From: Branchiostoma belcheri
Taxonomy: Eukaryota > Chordata > Leptocardii > Amphioxiformes > Branchiostomatidae
DNA: 64,000 nucleotides
Assembly: GCF_001625305.1 (NCBI RefSeq)
Contig: NW_017803235.1
Coordinates: forward strand, 370,750 to 434,749
Direction of reading: 5' to 3'
The position numbers were made by a program, and so were the translations under genes. Shown piece by piece: positions 47,089-59,018 of this stretch. The notes beneath the pieces are model-generated. The model was not told where the DNA came from and ran no database searches. It saw only the letters and a list, made by a program, of their open reading frames with translations. The stretch's first letter is position 1. Each line of letters opens with the position of its first letter.

Positions 47089-49369
47089 ACTGCTTTTTAA
47101 AGTTTTTAACACTAGAAGGTCAATCCTGTGTCTCAACTTTGCAGTTTCAATGAAGCTGCTCTTTAATTTCAATTTCTGTCAATCTTTAGTACTTAGTTAA
47201 TACGAAAATTATCCAACGTGCAGTATCCAACAACTTGACTGTGCAGTCCCTAACTTTCACAGAGTAAACAATTAAAAAGCAAATAAACTGCGTTTCTAGA
47301 ATAACCAAGAAACGTACAAAACTTAACATTTTTATCTCCAGTCCCAATGACAAACGGCAGACATCTGCCGACATCACAGAAGTACAGTTGAACTTGATCT
47401 TTACAGTCTTAATTGTGTAAAAGTCATATAGACTTTGGTATTAATACCAATTTCATGTTTACGCACAGGTGTTACAAAAGATCTTTCTTTAAGATGTTAA
47501 TTATGATGCAATGGCTAGTCATACTGAAGGTTTATCGTATAAACAGGTTTGTCTTCAGTGGTATAAGACATACAACTGTACAGGACTGGGGTCTAATCTT
47601 AACTTATCGTTACCTTTAGGAATGTGGGTAAATGCTTAAAAATAAAATCATAAAGTCATTACGTGGGTCATAAAGACGGATATTTCACCTCCTATGACGG
47701 ACACGCCTTTGGGTTTAGGCCAAAAGGTAAATCATTTTCTATACTGCTTTTTGTTTCATTTTTTTCCTGTGTGTTTGTTCTCTTCCAACGTGTTAACATT
47801 TAACAATTTTGTTCATACGCCAGAAAAAAAACAGTTACTCAAGCAACTGTTTATGATTTTGGAAACGGACAGACGTTTCAGGTACCATCCACTACCTTTC
47901 GTCGGTGACACTGGGAAAAGGTAAGTGGATGCTACCTGAAACGACTGTCCGTTAAGCGTATCTCATTACCTGGATGTCTAACCTTCATCGACGAATGTAT
48001 GTTCATATTTCATCTTTGACAAATATAATTCCGTTGCTTTCAGATTTCTTTATCAGAAGAATAGTAAAAAAAAACAGTAGCAATTAAAGTATCACTAACC
48101 TGTTATTACTACGATGTCATTAATATTGCAATGCAAAGTGGTTTTACATGTACCTGCTGGTTTGTATAATGCTGGCTGGTTAATCCAAGTTGTTAAGTTT
48201 CAATTTTCGTCATTTCAGTGTTTTTCGTAAGGCCATGCTGATTTTATAGACGACATTCTCTTTTGACCATTAAAAATAAAAAAAAGTCGTCATTATTAAA
48301 GTTGTCGTGATGGATAAAAATGACTGAACATACAGAATTTCGAATACCATATTTTTTTCTTCATTGACTTTGCAAAATTTGTTCGAGTCCTGCTTATCAT
48401 TAACTAACATCTGAGTATTTTCGTTTAAATCATTAAAGTACCGAACGAAACAGTATGGCTCCAAAATTAATGCACGTGAATTAATCAATTTTAATCCTGT
48501 CAGTGTGGCCTCAGTTCACCAAGACGCATTGAACGACTTGACAGTGAAGACCCTTATAATATGAGTAATAAAGACAAAATGTAAAATAATGCTGATCTAT
48601 TGGCATAGCATCAATCATTCCAATTTTGTAGAGAAATAAATTATTTTTTCCTGTTAATTTTTGGTTTCTCGAATGTTTGGGGATGGAAAAATGAGGCCCT
48701 TCCTCGGTAAACTTATAAATTGCTCATCGTTCGACCATGAATTTTTAAACGGCGGTGTACAATCTAAATCAAATTATTAAAGCAACTTAAGCATTATTAT
48801 GATGTCACTTTAAATGCAATTGCAACGTCATTTATGACATTTTCTTACATTAAATGTGATAAAACTCCGTTTCCGTACAAATGAAAGAGACAAAGCGAAA
48901 AAAAAGTTTGTAATTGAAAAAAAAACGGCGTTTCAATGGCAACGCAAAAAAAAGCTGTTGCGAGATAAATTCCAGAAAAATGAGTCAAACCGTTGGGTGG
49001 CTCTAGCTTAAGCCATTCAGACGACATGCAACATGCATGTCAAAGTTTGTGTGGGCCTCATACGCCAACATGCGTGAATAGACTTAAATCTAAAATGCAT
49101 TGACTTGAATGGATTTCATAATAGGGATATTGTGTGCCTGCATCTAGATCGCTGAATATTACAACTGTTACAATATATGTAAATGTTACAAATCAGATGC
49201 ATTTCGCAAATTACGTTTACAGCATAACATAAAAGAAAACAAAAAAAGAATTCTTCTCGCCGTTAAAGTAGTTTCCAAAGACACTGGCGTCATAACATAA
49301 GCACATATTCAGAGACACAACAGTAACCGTCCAAAGTTACCTGAACAGGCCCTACTGGATATGGAGCGG
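47089..49369. other. No gene recognised; one short repeat copy
   Basis: Mostly AT-rich. At 47820-47960 lies a copy of a repeat also seen in both lectin introns (TACTCAAGCAACTG, GACGTTTCAGGTA, ATCCACTACCTTTCG), here with a local palindrome (GGTAGCATCCACTTACC-like). Nothing else is supportable. Confidence 0.4.
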
Positions 49370-49373
49370 TTAA

Positions 49374-49890
49374 CCCTCAACAGTACACCTTCCCGGACTG
49401 ATTAATCTGTACACCTGGGGTCCGCGCGGACCCCAGAACAGTTTTTTTGCTAATTTTTAGAAAGTATCAACATGCTACCAGCTCATTTTTTTGCAAACTG
49501 ATGTGGGAACCTCTGTGTCCACATTACATACAAAAATCATACATTTTGAACTTTTTCTATTTTTTGGTGAAGAAAAGGAGACAAGAAGAAATACCCGATT
49601 TTTAAACCCATTTCATACTGAAGGGGCTTTTGAGGCCCAACTTTGATCTCAGATAGCGGCTAAACGGCTTGCGCTAGAAGTATCAAATTTGGAGCCCTTT
49701 CCTAAAATGTCTCTGGAAAAAAGTTCATATTAGTTTAATACTAGTAAGTTGATGTTTTTTTGTTGTCATGGCAACGGGTTTCTTGCAGGCAGTTTTTTTT
49801 TTAAATAGAAGTAATTTTGGCTTAAATATAAAAATTTCTGAGTTTTATATTGAATTACACTTCTTTTCCAACATTAATAACGTCTTACAT
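49374..49890 (+). mobile_element. Truncated piggyBac-like MITE, CCCTCAACAGTACACC subfamily
   Basis: The left end follows TTAA 49370-49373 and carries the palindrome GGGGTCCGCGCGGACCCC at 49417-49434. It matches 57503-58020 closely, then the similarity ends; the right terminus is missing. Confidence 0.75.
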
Positions 49891-50439
49891 AATTGAATAA
49901 TATGCGCTCTTATGGTGGCTTTATTCGGTGGTTATAGCAACTGACAAGGCTTTATCACACCATATTCACCTCGGGGCGGGACATTAACCCTTAAGTAATG
50001 GTCAAATAATGTGTCCGTTGACGGTTCGTTGACCTCTGACATTAAGAACACGCCGCCTTGCTTGTTATCATCAAAAAGCAATAAATGTAGCTCAAGCGCA
50101 TTATGTTCGGACACGGTTTCGCAGGTGTGTGTGGCACGTGGACCAGATGTGAGTTACTCGAATCGCGGTTTGGGTGATTCCGTATGGACACGGCCTTAGA
50201 AACATACATCTCGTGAAGTCCGTCACCATTTTCACAGCGAAGATGATTCAGCCCATTTTAACGACCTATTGCGGAAAGAAAAGGAAAACATATATCAGAA
50301 TATTACAGTATCCTAATGCTTTAATTTAATACATTATTGTTATATGTATGGCTAATGTATACATTTGAAATAAATTTGATCACATCTACAATCTTCATAA
50401 CAATAAGGTTCTTTAGTATTTCTAAAACAATTACCTATT

Positions 50440-50785
50440 AAGAGGAAGAAACGCCGTTTTGATGAATTTTTAACAACTGTAGTCCTCCTTGAGCCCTAAG
50501 GCGGGTGTGGTGTGTATGTACCTCAGATACGGTCTGCTTTATTTGGAAGTTTCTGGAGTTTATCCATGTGACCCTTCCCCCCTGGTCCCATACTGTACTA
50601 CAGTAGTGTATGTGGGGCAAGAACAAGTCAGCGTATATCGCTTAATGCTTGTCTTTTTAGGGACGACTTTAATTGTCTGTTTAAATGTTGAAAGTGTTGA
50701 CACCATTTCAGTGTATTGACAATATTTCCCCCTAATACTCAAACGCGTTTGTTTAAAAACATAAAGAGATGAAGCATGCATGGGT
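50440..50785 (-). mobile_element. LINE C-terminal remnant
   Basis: Minus strand encodes LPHIHYCSTVWDQ and, in a shifted frame, a DKLQKLPNKADR-like piece: the thumb region of a LINE reverse transcriptase. It is broken by frameshifts. Confidence 0.55.
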
Positions 50786-50837
50786 TGTTTTCGCCACGTT
50801 TAACACAGAACCAGAATGGCAAATTGCAGAAGGAAAC

Positions 50838-50955
50838 TAACAGTTTTTCCAGTAGCCCTTGTAGACCGTGGTTAAAGAACACCAGAAACGGTCATGGTCG
50901 ACGCTGTTACACATATGATAGGTATTCCCTTTGTACGTGAATGAATAAGGGCGAT
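50838..50955 (-). pseudogene. Fibronectin type II exon, decayed last unit of the array
   Basis: Recognisable as the same exon as those upstream: FTYKGNTY, CNSVDHDRFWCSLTTVY and GYWKN. However, the first cysteine is Arg (CGC), FPF reads YSF, and the TGTGACGGAA|GTAAGT end has been replaced, so the last residues and the donor are gone. It is probably non-functional. Confidence 0.75.
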
Positions 50956-52091
50956 CTGAAAGGTAAGGAAAAAGTAAAAGGCATGACGAGGACAACTGTT
51001 TATCGATCCGTTGCTGTACCTAAAACTATGCAGACACGCAAACAATTTGCCCAAGTAAATAATAATTCATTTTGTAAGCTGCTCACCCTGAAGTCAACCG
51101 ACTGTCTACGCCGCAGAATAATTCGGAAGGAAAATAACAGTATATGGGATGGAATTATATCTCTTAAGCTGCAAGACCAACTGATTTCGGTTTCTTAAAC
51201 CTCTTTAGTTTTGGTAAAAAAATTAACACAAAAAATTATCTGCATAATTATTGCTCAAAATTAGGGATGTTCATGTAGGGCAACCCCATTGAAAAAGAAA
51301 TTTCCAGCTAAAATGACTGACGCTGGCAGAAAGACATGAATTTTTATTCCATTTAGAAATATTTTCGTCATCAATTCTGGTTATTTTGTACATAAACCAT
51401 CTGAAACTAGAGAAGTAGCAAGTGCAAAACAAACGCATAAAACTGCTCTGTTAATTCTTACTCAAACACATTCACATACATGTACTACTAGTATATGGTG
51501 CCAGGAGCAGTCCATATAATTGCAACATTATGTTACCCCAACACCAGTCACTACGGTGAGTCTGACAGACGTAAACAAATCATGTCATTGGTCAGGTCAG
51601 AGGCCACTATTTGGATAAGTAGAAGAGGAAGAAAATGAGAAAAAATATGTTTTGCTTCGTTAAACATAATATTTGAGACAAGTTCTTTCGCGGGGAAAAG
51701 TATCAAGAGTAATATCTGCGAATGCTGAGGTGCTCTATGAAAACTTTGTTCTGCTATCTTAAGTAGTGTCATAATTTACATTGTACATGCTTTGAAAAAA
51801 ACGTAAAGTAATGTGATCATTGGTTTACGGTGTATATGGCCGGCTTGCAATGAAAACAACTTGGGGCCGTAAGAGTCATATATATTAATGGCAGGGGTAT
51901 GTAAATAAATGCATGGACAATTTTTGTACACTAATTTAAACAATAAGCCAAGTGAGAGAGTAAGCATTGGGGTCCTGATGAAAAAGTTACATAAAGGGAT
52001 TTAGCATGCATGGGTTATTTTGGCCATGTCAGACACAGAACAAGAATGGCAAATTGTAGAAGGAAACGGTTTAGCGTGATAATGAACTTAC

Positions 52092-52214
52092 TTCCGTCAC
52101 AGTTTTTCCAGTATCCATTGTAGACCTTGGTTAAAGAACACCAGGGACGGTCATGGTCGACGATGTTACAGGCATTATAGGTTTTTCCTTTGTACGTAAA
52201 TGGAAAATGGCAAT
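52092..52214 (-). CDS. Fibronectin type II domain exon, array unit 5 of 5 intact
   Basis: 123 bp (41 codons), phase 1-1, acceptor TTTCAG and donor GGAA|GTAAGT. It encodes the FN2 core CHFPFTYKGKTYNAC, DRPWCSLTKVYNGYWKNC with all four disulfide cysteines. FN2 modules bind collagen/gelatin or glycans in extracellular proteins. Symmetrical phase lets units be added without breaking the frame. The parent gene is unidentified. Confidence 0.8.
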
Positions 52215-52367
52215 CTGAAAGGTAACGAAATAAGTAAAAGCCATGGTGAGAAAATGTCCGACAGGTCATTATCATTTATTGGCCTTGGCCACCAAAGCTA
52301 CGCCCGTCAGCCTGAACCAGAATGGCAAATTGTAATAGGAAACGGTTTAGCATGATAATGAACTTAC

Positions 52368-52490
52368 TTCCGTCACAGTTTTTCCAGTAGCCATTGTAGA
52401 CCGTGGTTAAAGAACACCAGGGACGGTCATGGTCGACGCTGTCACAGGCATTATAGGTTTTTCCTTTGTACGTAAATGGAAAACGGCAAT
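52368..52490 (-). CDS. Fibronectin type II domain exon, array unit 4
   Basis: 123 bp, phase 1-1. Reads CRFPFTYKGKTYNACDSVDH, then DRPWCSLTTVYNGYWKNC. About 276 bp from the neighbouring unit, with near-identical intron text between them (CTTGGCCACC, CCAGAATGGCAAATTG). Confidence 0.8.
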
Positions 52491-52619
52491 CTGAAAGGTA
52501 AGGAAATAAGTAAAAGCCATGGTGAGAAAATGTCCGACAGGTCATTATGATTTATTGGCCTTGGCCACCCAAGCTACGCCCGTCAGCGTGAACCAGAATG
52601 GCAAATTGTAGAAGGAAAC

Positions 52620-54370
52620 TGGACTGGAATTGAAGACACAACTACACCAGTAATGGACAGTATCCAAATCACATGTGAGGGAGTGAAGAAATTGATGAAA
52701 AACCTCAATCCACCAAAGCCGGAGGAACGGATGGAATCAACCCAAGCGTGTTAAGAGAGTTAGCAGAAGAACTGGCACCTGCACTGACTATTGTTTGTAA
52801 ATCATCACTGGCATCAGGCACAGTCCCAGACGACTGGAGAAGTGCATTTGTCACACCAATATTTAAGAAGGGTGAACAGTACAACCCTGCAAATTACAGA
52901 CCTGTATCATTAACATGCATTGCGTGCAAGATAATTGAACATATAGTGGTAAGCTCAGTGATGCAACACTTCGAATCTCACAACATTCTGAATGATAACC
53001 AACACGGTTTTCGAAGAGGGAGCTCGTGCGAAAGCCAACTCTTGGAGTTTGTGGAAGAAGTCACGTCTAACCTGGAAGAAGGAAGTCAAACAGACGTTTT
53101 GATCATGGATTTTGCGAAGGCCTTCGACAGGGTTAACCACATTCTTTTGTTACACAAGCTCAAAAGATACGGTATCCAAGATGCAGCCCTTACTTGGATC
53201 CGTAGTTTCCTCAGTGACCGTCGCCAAGCGATCATAGTCGACGGCCACAGCTCAACGTATGCTAGCGTGCGTTCAGGAGTCCCCCAGGGCTCGGTATTGG
53301 GCCCTTGTTTGTTCCTGGCCTATATTAATGACCTGCCAAACAAACTATCCGCTCGGGCACGGTTGTTTGCGGATGACACTGGCGTGTACAAGGTCACCTC
53401 CAACACAGAGCAGCAGGCAGAACTCCAACAAGATCTCCAACGCCTGGCTGATTGGGAGAATTGTTTGGACATGGAATTCCACCCCTCTAAATGCGTGGTA
53501 ATGTCGGTGACTAGACGTAGAAGACCGCTTGTGAGCTCTTACGTCTTACACGGCCACACCCTAGCTACCGTACATACTGTCAACTATCTGGGAACAACGA
53601 TGAGTCGACACATGGCTTGGGACACACACACATCTGCAATACTGTAAATAAGGCAAATCGGGTCCTGGGATTTCTCAGACGCAACCTTAAGATCTGCTCT
53701 AAGAGAATAAAGGAGAAAGCATATATGTATACAAAGCATTTGTACGGCCCATACTCGACTATGCAAGCACAGTGTGGGATCCGTACACCAGGAAGGGAGT
53801 GAATAAACTAGAAGCAGTCCAGAGAAGAGCGGCAAGGTTTGTGCTCGGACGTTACCACAATACCTCCAGCGTGACCAGTATGCTGAGTACGCTTGGCTGG
53901 TCATCTTTGGAGAAACGCAGGAGGGTGGCACGGCTAACTTGTCTTTACAAGATACAACGCGAGCTTCTTTGGTGTCCAATTATCAAGAACAAATTGGTTC
54001 CTCTCCCTCCACGACAACGTAGAACCTACAACAAACAGTTCCGTCTTATTCACACAAGGACACAGTACAGACGAGGGTCCTTCCTTCAAGAACAGTGAAG
54101 GACTGGAACAGGCTTAGCTGCGAAGTGGTGGAGGCACCTACCGTGGACACCTTTGTGTCACGTGCCTCCAACAGTCACTGATCAGTGCGGTTTTACAGTG
54201 CCCTTAAGGATTCCCGACCCAGGCTACGGACTACGGACTAATGAGATGGGATTACGGTTTGGAAAATAAACAGGTTCGCCAGAACATGCCTGACGAAGGC
54301 AGCAGGGCACTATGACATGCCAGTGTCATCACTAACGTGATGTTGAGCATTGAAGAGAAGAAGAAGAGAA
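52620..54370 (+). mobile_element. LINE inserted in the fibronectin II exon array
   Basis: 5'-truncated LINE on plus. RT motifs: NYRPVSLTC, QHGFRRGSSCESQL, IMDFAKAFDRVNH, SGVPQGSVLGPCLFL and LFADD, then thumb and C-terminal parts (LGWSSLEKRRR) and the tail TVKDWNRLSCEVVEAPTVDT with TGA near 54182. Frame changes occur near 52713, 53640 and 53790, so it is inactive. The 3' end is a (GAA)n-type tail that runs into AAACGGTTTAGC, the normal array intron text. The 5' side joins at GGAAAC 52614-52619, so it split one array intron. Confidence 0.88.
52748..53644 (+). pseudogene. LINE reverse transcriptase core of the array insertion
   Basis: A 299-codon open stretch holding the RT palm with DFAKAFD and FADD boxes. 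It is flanked by frameshifts on both sides, so it is a fragment of a longer protein. Confidence 0.85.
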
Positions 54371-54402
54371 GAAGAAACGGTTTAGCGTGATAATGAACTT
54401 AC

Positions 54403-54525
54403 TTCCGTCACAGTTTTTCCAATAGCCATTGTAGACCGTGGTTAAAGAACACCAGGGACGGTCCTGGTCGACGCTGGTACAGGCATTATAGGTTTTTCCT
54501 TTGTATGTAAATGGAAAATGGCAAT
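54403..54525 (-). CDS. Fibronectin type II domain exon, array unit 3
   Basis: 123 bp, phase 1-1. Reads CHFPFTYKGKTYNACTSVDQ, then DRPWCSLTTVYNGYWKNC; all four cysteines are present. Lies just beyond the LINE insertion. Confidence 0.8.
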
Positions 54526-54678
54526 CTGAAAGGTAAGGAAATAAGTAAAAGCCATGGTGAGAAAATGTCCGACAGGTCATTATGATTTATTGGCCTTGGC
54601 CACCCAAGCTACGCCCGTCAGCCTGAACCAGAATGGCAAATTGTAAAAGGAAACGGTTTAGCGTGATAATGAACTTAC

Positions 54679-54801
54679 TTCCGTCACAGTTTTTCCAGTA
54701 GCCATTGTAGACCGTGGTTAACGAACACCAGGGACGGTCCAGGTCGACGCTATCACAGGCATTATAGGTTTTTCCTTTGTACGTAAATGGAAAATGGCAA
54801 T
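54679..54801 (-). CDS. Fibronectin type II domain exon, array unit 2
   Basis: 123 bp, phase 1-1. Reads CHFPFTYKGKTYNACDSVDL, then DRPWCSLTTVYNGYWKNC. Nearly identical to its neighbours, including intron sequence. Confidence 0.8.
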
Positions 54802-54954
54802 CTGAAAGGTAAGGAAAAAGGTAAAAGCCATGGTGAGAAAATGTCCGACAGGTCATTATGATTTTTTGGCCTTGGCCACCCAAGCTACGCCCGTCAGCCT
54901 GAACCAGAATGGCAAATTGTAGAAGGAAACGGTTCAGCGTGTTAATGAACTTAC

Positions 54955-55068
54955 TTCCGTCACAGTTTTTCCAGGAGCCATCGGATAAATAACACCAGGG
55001 ACGGTCATGGTCGACGCTGGTACAGGCATTATAGGTGTTTCCTTCGTACGTGAATGGAAAACAGCAAT
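54955..55068 (-). CDS. Fibronectin type II domain exon, array unit 1 (first in transcription order)
   Basis: 114 bp, phase 1-1; three codons shorter: CCFPFTYEGNTYNACTSVDH, then DRPWCYLSDGSWKNC. An extra cysteine next to the first and a shorter second loop set it apart from the other units. No upstream exon (signal peptide) was recognised between here and 59000. Confidence 0.75.
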
Positions 55069-55339
55069 CTGAAAGGTAAGGAAATAAGTAAAAGCCATGG
55101 TGAGAAAATGCCCGACAGGTCATTATGATTTATTGGCCTTGGCCACTCAAGCTACGCCCGTCAGCCTGGGGCACAGGCCCCGAGCCACATGTGGCTCCCA
55201 GTCCCCTTTCCATTTGCGCCAGACACTCGGACGGGCGAGGTGTCTCTTCTTGGTCATCCCTCTGATTTCACTTTGTTCAAGATGACTAAACCGGAAACTT
55301 GCTCGGTCTGCACGTCAGTGGCCATCCCAAATTAATTTG

Positions 55340-55660
55340 AAAATTATGTGATTTCTTAATGGTGAATGATGAATTTTATACCTTGTTACATGTGTAAGTT
55401 ACTTAAAGGTTAACATTAATATGCATATATGATTGTAATATAGAGGTCATTTGTATAATTAATAAGAACATGTATCGCCAAAAGATACCAATTTTACAAG
55501 CAAAATATTATAATTTGAGATAAGAAAACCATAAATTTAACCAGAGTATTGTAATTATGATCTTATTGTTGAATGTGACAAATCCCCCCAAAACATTCAC
55601 ATCAACTCTCCATATTTCATGGAGGTATGAAATCTCCGAATTCTTGTTCTTGATTTCTAT
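55340..55660 (-). repeat. Remnant of the CCTCCATGAAA interspersed repeat
   Basis: Ends with CATATTTCATGGAGGTATGA and ATCTCCGAATTCTTGTT near 55610-55650, and shares GATTTCTTAATGGTGAATGA with the copies at 6171 and 45240. Confidence 0.6.
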
Positions 55661-56458
55661 TCACTAGTATGGTTCGCATATGCTTCTGCATAATATGTGA
55701 ATGCTTTTCTGTGTTATTGACTGTCACAGTGCCCTAATTTAAAACCGTCGATTGGTTGACAAATATTTCGGTGTCCTCCCAGGGTGCAGACGAGACTGGA
55801 CTACATGCCAATGATGTTGTATTCTATTACGACAATTTCCCGTCATATTACCACAGTTTCGTCGATTCAAAACGTCGTTAATCGGTGCTGGCCGTATGGA
55901 TATCGCTGGGGAAGTTTGCTTCTAGTCTTAATTCGTCTTTAATAGCGTCCTGTTATTTTTCAGTTACGTCAAATAATTTTGAAGCCCGGTTAGGCTATGT
56001 ACGCTTTGCATTAATTAATTGCTAATTATGTTCCACCAGGGAGTTAGAAGGCTAACTCCATTGTTCCACATGTGTTTTTTGTCGCCTCTATTATGTCAGT
56101 TGCGACATAGTTTTTATAGCTTTCATTCTTTTTGTAGCTTACTCTTCTGTTCTGTTAGAATCCATGCAAGGTATTTTACGTCTGTTTATGATGGCAATCA
56201 GCTTTGGTAATGAGTTTCTGCAAAGAGCTTTGTTTCTGTAGGAAAATTCCGTCGGTTGGTTTTTCTGTCTTGTCAAATCACATTTCTCGTCGCTAGCTGT
56301 GCAATTAAACGGTCTGTACGTTTTTCATTTTCACCTTGGGCTGACGTGGGGAATAGGAATGTCATAGATAGAGTGAAAATGGCTGTTCTTTTTCGTGAGT
56401 TTCTATATTTTTGATAATATATTTCTGTGTTTTTGTCTGTTCATCACAGCAATTGTTG
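55661..56458. other. No recognisable feature
   Basis: No exon or repeat terminus was identified on either strand. Confidence 0.35.
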
Positions 56459-56660
56459 TATTAAAGTTTTCCTGATTTAACTTGTTTTTATTTGTGTTCT
56501 CGCATTTGATCTTTCCAATGCTTCAGACTAAACTATGTATTTTCCAAACCTAGATCTTGTATTAAAGTTTTCCTGATTTAACTTGTTTTTATTTGTGTTC
56601 TCGCATTTGATCTTTCTAATACTTCAGACTAAACTATGTATTTTCCAAACCTAGATCTTG
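56459..56660 (+). repeat. 101-bp tandem duplication, two copies
   Basis: The unit beginning TTAAAGTTTTCCTGATTTAA at 56461 is repeated at 56562 with only a couple of substitutions (for example CCAATG/CTAATA), followed by a T run. A recent local duplication. Confidence 0.9.
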
Positions 56661-56819
56661 TTTTTTTTTTTTTGGCCCATCATGTAGCATTGAATTTAAG
56701 GTCTCTACTGGACGTCATCCCAAAAAAAATACTTGGTTTGGCCTTAGGGAATGATCTGACGCATGTGCAACATTTCCTCCTCCCACTGTAGTTATTATAG
56801 CACAGCCCCTCAATTTAAG

Positions 56820-57180
56820 CAACTGATTCAAGATGTCCCGGTTTAATCCAAGCAGAGGTTGGTGAGGTAGGGTCATTATATTTCTAACACAAAAGTTTCA
56901 CTGCAGCGACGTAGGGACCTTCCACGAGGCCCGTTTTCGAACTTGACCTTGGTCTCTACAACGGTAACCTGCCTACCAAAATCATGAACATTTATTACTC
57001 GAGTTATTTTGTTAACTCGAGTAATTTTGCTAAAACGTGTTAATCCAAATCATGATTTGGAATGGACCACGATTTGGAATGCAGCAGGCATTCAACACGT
57101 TGTATTCCAAATCATGGCGCAACTGAATCACGATTTGGAATGATCCAAAACGTGACCGGCCACGCTGTCAATCACGAATG
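56820..57180. repeat. Palindrome-rich repeat (CCAAATCATGATTTGG)
   Basis: Carries several ATTCCAAATCATG / CATGATTTGGAAT half-sites and a GACCTTCCACGAGGCCCG segment. A second copy is at 58700-58990. No coding content. Confidence 0.55.
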
Positions 57181-57502
57181 ACTGAAAGGAGTTGTGATTA
57201 ATTATTCATTTTTGGTCCGTTGGCTGCCTGTATACAGATACTGTGTTATTAATTAAATCACGTCGTGTTTACTTGTCTGAACATGTCGTCGAACTTAGAG
57301 TGCCGATGGTGTTAGCACGTTGGAGCTGTATGGGAAAAATGTCGTCCATGAACAGTCAGTACGACAATGTCCTTGGTTTGATGTTCCATGGCCTGGTTAT
57401 CGGTCCTTGGTTTCTCATTATTTTCCCGCTAATAGATTTACGTGATAGTTCTTTATACACAGAAGAGAAAACGTAATTTATACTTAAAACTTTTCATATT
57501 AA

Positions 57503-58477
57503 CCCTCAACAGTACACCTTCCCGGACTGATTAATCTGTACACCTGGGGTCCGCGCGGACCCCGGAGCAGTTTTTTGCTAATTTTTAGAAATTATCAACA
57601 TGCTACCAGCTCAATTGTTTTGCAAACTGATGTGGGAACCTCTGTGTCCACATTACAAACAAATATCATACATTTTGAACTTTTTCTATTTTTTGGTGAA
57701 GAAAAGAAGACAAGAAGAAATACCCGATTTTTAAACCCATTTCAGACTGAAGGGGCTTTTGAGGCCCAACTTTGATCTCAGATAGCGGCTAAACGGCTTG
57801 CGCTAGAAGTATCAAATTTGGAGACCTTTCCTAAAATGTCTCTGGAAAAAAGTTCATATTAGTTTGATACTAGTAAGTTGATGTTTTTTTGTGTTGCCAT
57901 GGCAACGGGTTTCTATTTTTCAAAATAGAATTAATTTTGGTTTAAACATAAAATTTTCTTGGTTTTATATTAAATTACACTTCTTTTCCAACATTAATAA
58001 CATCTTACATAATTAAATATAAGTTAAATCATTTAATATGCATAGAATATGCTGATTTGATGAGGTCATTGGTCAAAATCCAATATGGCGGACTATATTA
58101 TTAGCTCTGACGTCATATGACGTCATAATTACACCAAAGTTATTAAAATTTAATTCTATCACTACACCATTCTCTGAAAACTTGGTAGACATAAGATGAG
58201 TGCATAAAAACATATAAAAACGGAAATAAGGTAATGTATAAGAACGCCAATGTATCCATTATGATCGAAAGCCGGCTGGGGTCCGCGCGGACCCCAAAAG
58301 AAAATCAGATATAATTTTTTATGAATGGTAGAAACGGAGTTTTCTGCAATGTATTGAGAGACAACTTTGTGGGTGACAATTACCTAAAATTTCAGAAAAA
58401 AATCTTTAGAAACAAAAAAGATACAACAGAATATATAGTGCTGGGGTCCGCGCGGACCCCAGGTGTACTGTTTAGGG
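57503..58477. mobile_element. piggyBac-like MITE, CCCTCAACAGTACACC subfamily, complete
   Basis: 975 bp flanked by TTAA (57499-57502, 58478-58481). Its termini are a 17-bp inverted repeat, CCCTCAACAGTACACCT against CCCTAAACAGTACACCT. It holds three copies of the 18-bp palindrome GGGGTCCGCGCGGACCCC at 57546-57563, 58278-58295 and 58443-58460. Internal TTGCCATGGCAACGGGTTTC and GACGTCATATGACGTCAT parts are shared with the CCCTACCTAGACC subfamily, so the two have a common origin. Confidence 0.85.
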
Positions 58478-58699
58478 TTAAGGTGAAGTTTGTAAATATC
58501 AAGCATTACTTTATGTCATGAAATTACGCAAATAAGCTTAATTTTGTGAGAATGTGGCTATGGTCTCCACGGCCCAGCTAGCATATATGTGGGGATATTG
58601 GGTTACTCGCTCGGCCGCGGCAAAGCCAAACAGTGAAGTTACCAATTGTAGCTCACAGATGTCTCCCTACGATGATAGATAAAAGTTAATATAAAACTT

Positions 58700-58990
58700 G
58701 TCCAGACACGTATCATTTAGCCACGCCCTCAGAAGTACGAGGCTCCGCCCCCAGACATGTGATTACGAGAAACCATGCTTTGGAATGCAACAGGCCAGGC
58801 ATTCCATTTCGTGTTATTCCAAATCATGTTTTGGAATGGACCACGTTTTGGAATGCAGGTACATTCCACTTCGTTTTATTCCAAATCATGATTTGGAATG
58901 GAACACATTTTGGAATGCAACAGGACCTCCCACGAAGCCCAACATGCACTTGACTTTGGCCTTAACAACGGTAATCTGCCTGCCAAAAAC
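58700..58990. repeat. Palindrome-rich repeat, second copy
   Basis: Contains a perfect 22-bp palindrome at 58878-58899, made of ATTCCAAATCA and its complement, plus further TTGGAATG half-sites. Then GACCTCCCACGAAGCCCA, matching 56930-56950. Confidence 0.6.
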
Positions 58991-59018
58991 TACGGACGTC
59001 GAATAATGCCTTCAAGAG

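Noticed and set aside
52015-52545. Kringle domains
   Set aside because: First considered for the repeated Cys/Trp exons, but the CxFPFxYxG and WC..W..C pattern with about 40 residues is fibronectin type II, not kringle.
53584-53979. Minus-strand ORF opposite the LINE at 52620-54370
   Set aside because: It overlaps the RT/thumb coding region in antisense and has no recognisable motif.
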